64,000 nucleotides of DNA, from the NCBI GenBank assembly GCA_024345305.1, contig BRON01000015.1, positions 372,001 to 436,000 of the forward strand. Reading direction: 5' to 3'. Below are positions 60,052-64,000 of this stretch, one piece after another; position 1 is the first letter of the stretch, and each line of letters starts with the position of its first letter. Under the pieces are notes generated by a model. It was not told where the DNA came from and made no database searches. It was given only the letters and a program-made list of their open reading frames with translations. The DNA comes from Mrakia gelida (lineage: Eukaryota > Basidiomycota > Tremellomycetes > Cystofilobasidiales > Mrakiaceae). Position numbers and translations under genes: made by a program.

Positions 60052-60433
60052 GATGGCCGGGAAACGGATGGGATAAGGGAGGGTGAGAGTTGCGAGTCAA
60101 GAAGGAGTGAGGAAGGAGGGAGGAGGAGGCCGGATTTGGAGAGATCGGAGAGTTTCGATTGATGAAAGCAGAGTCAACGAAGAAAAAGATGCACCGAGAT
60201 AAGGCTGTACGTTAGAGCTGAGAGAGTGGTGGAATGAAAGGGCCCGCAGACTTTCTGGCTCGAAAATCGAGATGAGGGAAGCTCGTGAGGAAAGCGCGAA
60301 CGAAGACCTCGCCCTTTGAACGTGGTTTCTCGTCCTCTCGCCCTTTTCTCTCGCCAATGACTTGTGGTAACTGCGAGCAGACTCCGAGATAGATAAAGGG
60401 AAAGATATTTCCCCGACGCAGATCAACCCAAAT
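60052..60433. other. Interval between SYP1 and TRM44
   Basis: The 382 bases hold the SYP1 promoter and the TRM44 3' region. The sequence is mixed and no distinct element is recognised. Confidence 0.4.
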
Positions 60434-62988
60434 CTAAGCCTCCGCGTCCAACTCAACCCTCCCCATCTCCTCGCTCAACCCACCCTCCCCGTCCCCGTCC
60501 CCTCCCTCCTCTTCCCTCGCACGATCATGCCCCTCCTCCTCCACCCTCTTCCTCTCCTCCTCCTCATCCGCATCCCCAGCCTTCCCCTCCGCTCGTCTAG
60601 CCTTGAACCCTCCTCCCTCGCCGTTCCGAACGCGCTCGACGAGCGAGAGGACGTGTTGACGCGTGGAGAGTTCTTGCGAGGGGGTGAGAGGGAGACGACG
60701 ACGACCTGCATCGTGCGCCAGACGAAAGGGGAGCAAGGGGAAAGCGTGTCAGAACTGGGGTATGCGTGGAAGCGAGCGAGAGAAAGAAGAGAGAGCGCAA
60801 CGAACCAACGATTCCCCAAGCTCTCGTCGAAGGGATCCTCAGAGCTTCTCGTTCCCATTCCCAGCCGCATTCCCAGCCCAATCTAACCACGCCGAGACCC
60901 AAAGTCAGCAAAACGAGATCGAACGGCGAAGAGAAAGGAAACGGGACAACGGCGACTCACCCAGCGAGGAAAATCAAGTACGCTCCGTACCTCCCACCCG
61001 CCTGGACTCCCAGACTCTTCTCGACGTCTTCCTTCTGCGAACGACCAGGAGGTACGGACGAAAGGGGGATGTTGTACTGGGAGGCGTTGAATCGGGACGA
61101 GAGGGTGTGGCTAAACGAAAGGGAGGCGAACCGAACGAGCGTCAGCGACGAGAGAGAAGAGAGGGAAGAGAAGAGGAGGAGGAAAGAGCGAACAGGCAGC
61201 AAGGGATGTTGAGGAACCCTGACTGAGGTGTGAGAGCCGCTATGACTGGTATCCAGGGCTGTGAGGCGAGAAGAAACGAAGTGCGTTCGAGTTAGCGTTC
61301 GTTTCGAGTCGCGTCGAAACGAAACGAAACGAAGAGAAAAAGGAGACTCACCGTCATCTCATCAGCATGATTCCCAATGAAGAATGATGCTTTCTCGAAT
61401 GGACTTCCCTCTCCGTCCTCCTCGGCGCACTGCTGAAGGAGCACGGTCGGGTTGACAGCGTGTTTTTTGAGACGCGACTGAGTCAAGGGAGGGTAGCGAG
61501 ACCAGGTTTTCCGAGGTCGGAGTTCGAGTCCGACACCTGTGTAGGCCTGCAAGCACGAGCAGAGAAGAGATGGAGGTGGTGAGTGAAGAGAAAGGAAAGG
61601 GAAGAGAAATGGGGGGGAGAAAAAGACGAACCTCCGAAGTAAGAATGTGAACGAGAAGTCCGTTCCCAGCTCCGATATCGACGAACCCTCCTGGAGGAGC
61701 TCCCCATCTCGAGCGAGCATCCGATGTAGCTGATGTTTCGGTAGGTTGTCGAGGAGTCGAGAGCGGTGCGTAGAGATCTCTCCAGAGGAGGATCAAGAAC
61801 GTCGTGATCGCAACGTCTTTCCAAACGTGTCTGTCGAAAGCGAAACGACGGTGCCATCAGCTCTGGTCCCACCCTTCGACTGTATCAAACGAAAGTCTGG
61901 ATTCGGAATCACCTCTTCACATCCTCCTTCCCCTCCTTCCCCTCTTCCATCACCCGACTCTCCAGCCCTCCGTACTTCTCCTTCAACTCGAGGTACAGAT
62001 CCTGGAACCCTTCCTTCTTCACCACCACGTCGTGATGCACCCTCTTCTGGTAGCCCGTCATGATCCCGTTTCCGTGTTTCCAGAGGGTTCCGATGAGACG
62101 AAGGCAGATTCGGTAGAGCTTGCTGGTTTCTTTGAGGAGAGCAGGGGGCGAGGAGGAAGAGGAGGGGAAGAGTTGGACACTGATCTGAAGGGTTCCTCCT
62201 ATGAGTTCGGAGTCGGAGGTGGAAGTTGCTGTTGAAGAGGTATCGTTGATGCTGGAGGTAGTGCTGGAGAGATAGGTGAACCTGAGAGATTTGACTGAGG
62301 GATGGTAGAAAGGGATGTCCTCCTCCTTGTCGACGAGACATCGATACTCGACGATTCCATCTTGGCCTTGCTCGTCCGTGGTCGAAAGCGATGAGGAGGA
62401 CAAGGAAGGCGAGGAATTGGGTATTGAGCGGTAAAAGGTGCAGAGCTGAGCCAAGGGGAGGTCTCGTTTGGGTTGACGAGGGAGGAGACGACGGTGCACC
62501 TGTCGAAAGGGGAGGAAGCCTGAGATGTCTGATGAGCCGGGAGGTAGCGGTGGAGGAGAGGTGAGGAGGGAGGTTTCCGAGAGGATGTCGGCTCGTAGGA
62601 TGAGATCCGAGTTGACTTCTGGGTTCAGGATCGAGCGAGACATGGTGGTGAAGAACTGGAAGAGAGATCAAAAGGGGAGGGAGCGAGGGAGGATGAGGTG
62701 AGCTCGACGAAAACGAGCGGGGGTCTTTGCTGGAAGAAGAGACGCTCTTTCTCGAGAAGAGAAGAGCATCGGCCACGGTTGAAGGAGTCGAAGAGCGATA
62801 CGTACGATAGCCAGGTTGTAAGGACAAGGGCAAGAGATGATGGGGACGTCCTCGCCCGAAGGAGGGACGATAGGAGGGAGGGAGAGGAGCGAGCTCGGCG
62901 AGAACTTGGGAGGAGGAGGAGGCGCAGATTCTCCATGATCTGGGCTCGAAGGTGTCGCAGGCTGAGTATTTGTTGGTGGTTGTCCCAT
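60434..62988 (-). CDS. TRM44: tRNA(Ser) Um44 2'-O-methyltransferase
   Basis: ATG at 62988 opens [20 protein letters not shown]. An intron with donor GTACGT near 62805 joins CPYNLAI to [20 protein letters not shown], followed by RADILSETS. The SAM-binding core is [20 protein letters not shown] with [35 protein letters not shown] and FLNIPCC follow, all typical of the Trm44 family, which 2'-O-methylates U44 of tRNA-Ser in the cytoplasm. Later exons read [20 protein letters not shown] and [18 protein letters not shown], then a C-terminal helix [20 protein letters not shown] and an acidic tail ending in TAG at 60434. Exon edges near 61200-61350 are approximate. If the first exon is skipped, an internal ATG at 62643 is an alternative start. 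Confidence 0.88.
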
Positions 62989-63163
62989 GTGCCAGTTTTC
63001 GACGCTGACCGTTGAAGAAAGCGAGGGAGGGAAGGGACGAAAAAGAGGTTGAGCTCGGACTCGAATCTGCTTCCCTTCCTAGCCTCACGCGACTGCCTTT
63101 CCCTTCCCCTCAAACCATCAGCCCAAAGACCTAGCCTTTTCTTCTCGCCCTCGTTCGGAAACC

Positions 63164-64000
63164 ATGCCTTCCCTCTCGGACTCTGACTCTGATGTGGATA
63201 TGCCCACGTTGGACCAGCTCTTCCAACAGAAGAAGAAGGGGACGGCCGTCGGTCAACAACTTCCATCCTCCTCCTTCCTCGTCGACAAGACAGAGCTTCC
63301 ACCCAGAACTAGCAAGATCACGAAGCCTTTAGGAGCGAAGGTGAACAAGGGATCCTCTCAGGTGGGTACATCGTCGCTTTCAGAGTCTCGGGGGTCGACG
63401 TACGAGCCTGAGACGAGGGACGGAAGGGAGGCAATGGAAGGGAGGTCAGCTCGATGCATTAGGGATCGAGCTTGGTCTGAAGCGAGTCTCGTCTTCAAGA
63501 GGGCCACTGGGGCTTCGATAAGCTATATCTAGCCATAGCGGCACGCTGGGCCGCCGAAAGAGTCATGCAAAGCTTCGCTGACTCTGCTCTCGTCTGCTTC
63601 AACCCAGCTTCCTCCTCCTCCTCCGCCCCTCCCCACTCCATCCCAAGCCGTCGCTCCGTTTTTTCCCTCCAACTCAACAACGAGCAACTTACGAAATCCC
63701 CTACGACCTCTCCTTTCTTCCATCCAACCCTCTTCACTGCCGTCCACTCCTCGTCGTCGTCGTCCTCGCGCAAAAGGAGCCACTTCAGCAGAACTCATTG
63801 CTCAAGACGAACGAACCAACTTCCACTCCTCTCCAGCCGGCGTCATCCACGAGGAGGTTCTCATCGTCGAGTATCGAACCGACTCAGAAGTTGAGAGCTC
63901 GTCGTGTCAGGATGAGACGTCAACGGAGGAGGAGAGCAGCAGCAGCTCGGAAGAGGATCAGACGAGCGACTCGTCTTCATCGTCCGCCTCTTCTTCCTCT
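63164..64000 (+). CDS. Ser/Asp/Glu-rich protein, 3' end beyond the window
   Basis: ATG at 63164 starts MPSLSDSDSDVDMPTLDQLF, followed by KKKG and a linker ending at a GTGGGT donor (about 63361). The proposed intron ends at CTGAC...CCCAG near 63606, and the next exon stays open to the window edge. It contains a Pro-rich stretch, TPRRRRPRAKGATSAELIAQ, VIHEEVLIVEYRTDSEVESS and then poly-Ser/Glu. The intron of about 245 nt is longer than usual. The protein is cut by the window, so the family cannot be judged; I recognise no domain. It is divergent from TRM44, with 175 bases between start codons. Confidence 0.55.

Noticed and set aside
1..64000. CRISPR array, operons or Shine-Dalgarno sites
   Set aside because: The genes are intron-rich eukaryotic nuclear genes. 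No direct-repeat/spacer arrangement is seen and bacterial signals do not apply.
1..64000. Transposons or insertion elements
   Set aside because: I saw no reverse transcriptase, integrase or transposase motifs, and no long terminal or inverted repeats flanking a segment.
1..64000. tRNA or rRNA genes
   Set aside because: No A-box/B-box pair with a cloverleaf and no rRNA core sequence was noticed by eye. A tRNA scan would be needed to be certain.

Overview
The window is nuclear DNA of a GC-rich, intron-dense basidiomycete yeast, most likely a Pucciniomycotina/Microbotryomycetes relative of Rhodotorula or Sporobolomyces. That placement rests on gene content and intron style, not on a marker gene. 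Nearly every gene is cut by several introns, mostly 60-100 nt. Donors fit GTNNGT (GTGAGT, GTTCGT, GTCAGT), the branch site is usually CTGAC (sometimes CTCAC or CTAAC), and the acceptor is YAG. Gene models were built by hand from reading frame, splice phase and family motifs. Spans are firmer than individual exon edges.

Left part (1-24 kb): the 3' end of an LRR/F-box-like gene; a C2-domain AGC kinase of the Sch9 type; an F-box gene and a short divergent F-box-like ORF; a gene with two Cys-pair motifs; a small secreted Gly-rich protein gene whose start codon aligns with ACG instead of ATG; a TFIIIC subunit (Tfc1/GTF3C5 type); an NmrA-like NAD(P)-binding protein converging on it; an unrecognised acidic protein; a Tim17-like membrane protein; and an intron-rich, unusual histone H2A-family gene.

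Middle part (25-47 kb): the pre-mRNA 3'-end endonuclease Ysh1/CPSF73; a second, intact paralogue of the secreted Gly-rich protein; elongation factor Spt4; an unresolved region of about 3.9 kb; an ENA-type Na+/K+-exporting P-type ATPase; a MARVEL-like membrane protein with an apparent one-base frameshift; and a flavin monooxygenase with an in-frame TAG.

Right part (47-64 kb): mostly minus strand. It holds a Zn2Cys6 transcription factor, cyanase, a coiled-coil protein resembling WTAP/Mum2, the F-BAR/muniscin endocytic protein Syp1, tRNA(Ser) Um44 methyltransferase Trm44, and the 5' part of a Ser/acidic-rich gene running off the window. The genes are mainly unlinked housekeeping functions. The most unusual items are the two-member secreted family (one copy with ACG at the start), the H2A variant, 8- and 9-nt micro-exons, and two neighbouring genes with reading-frame lesions.
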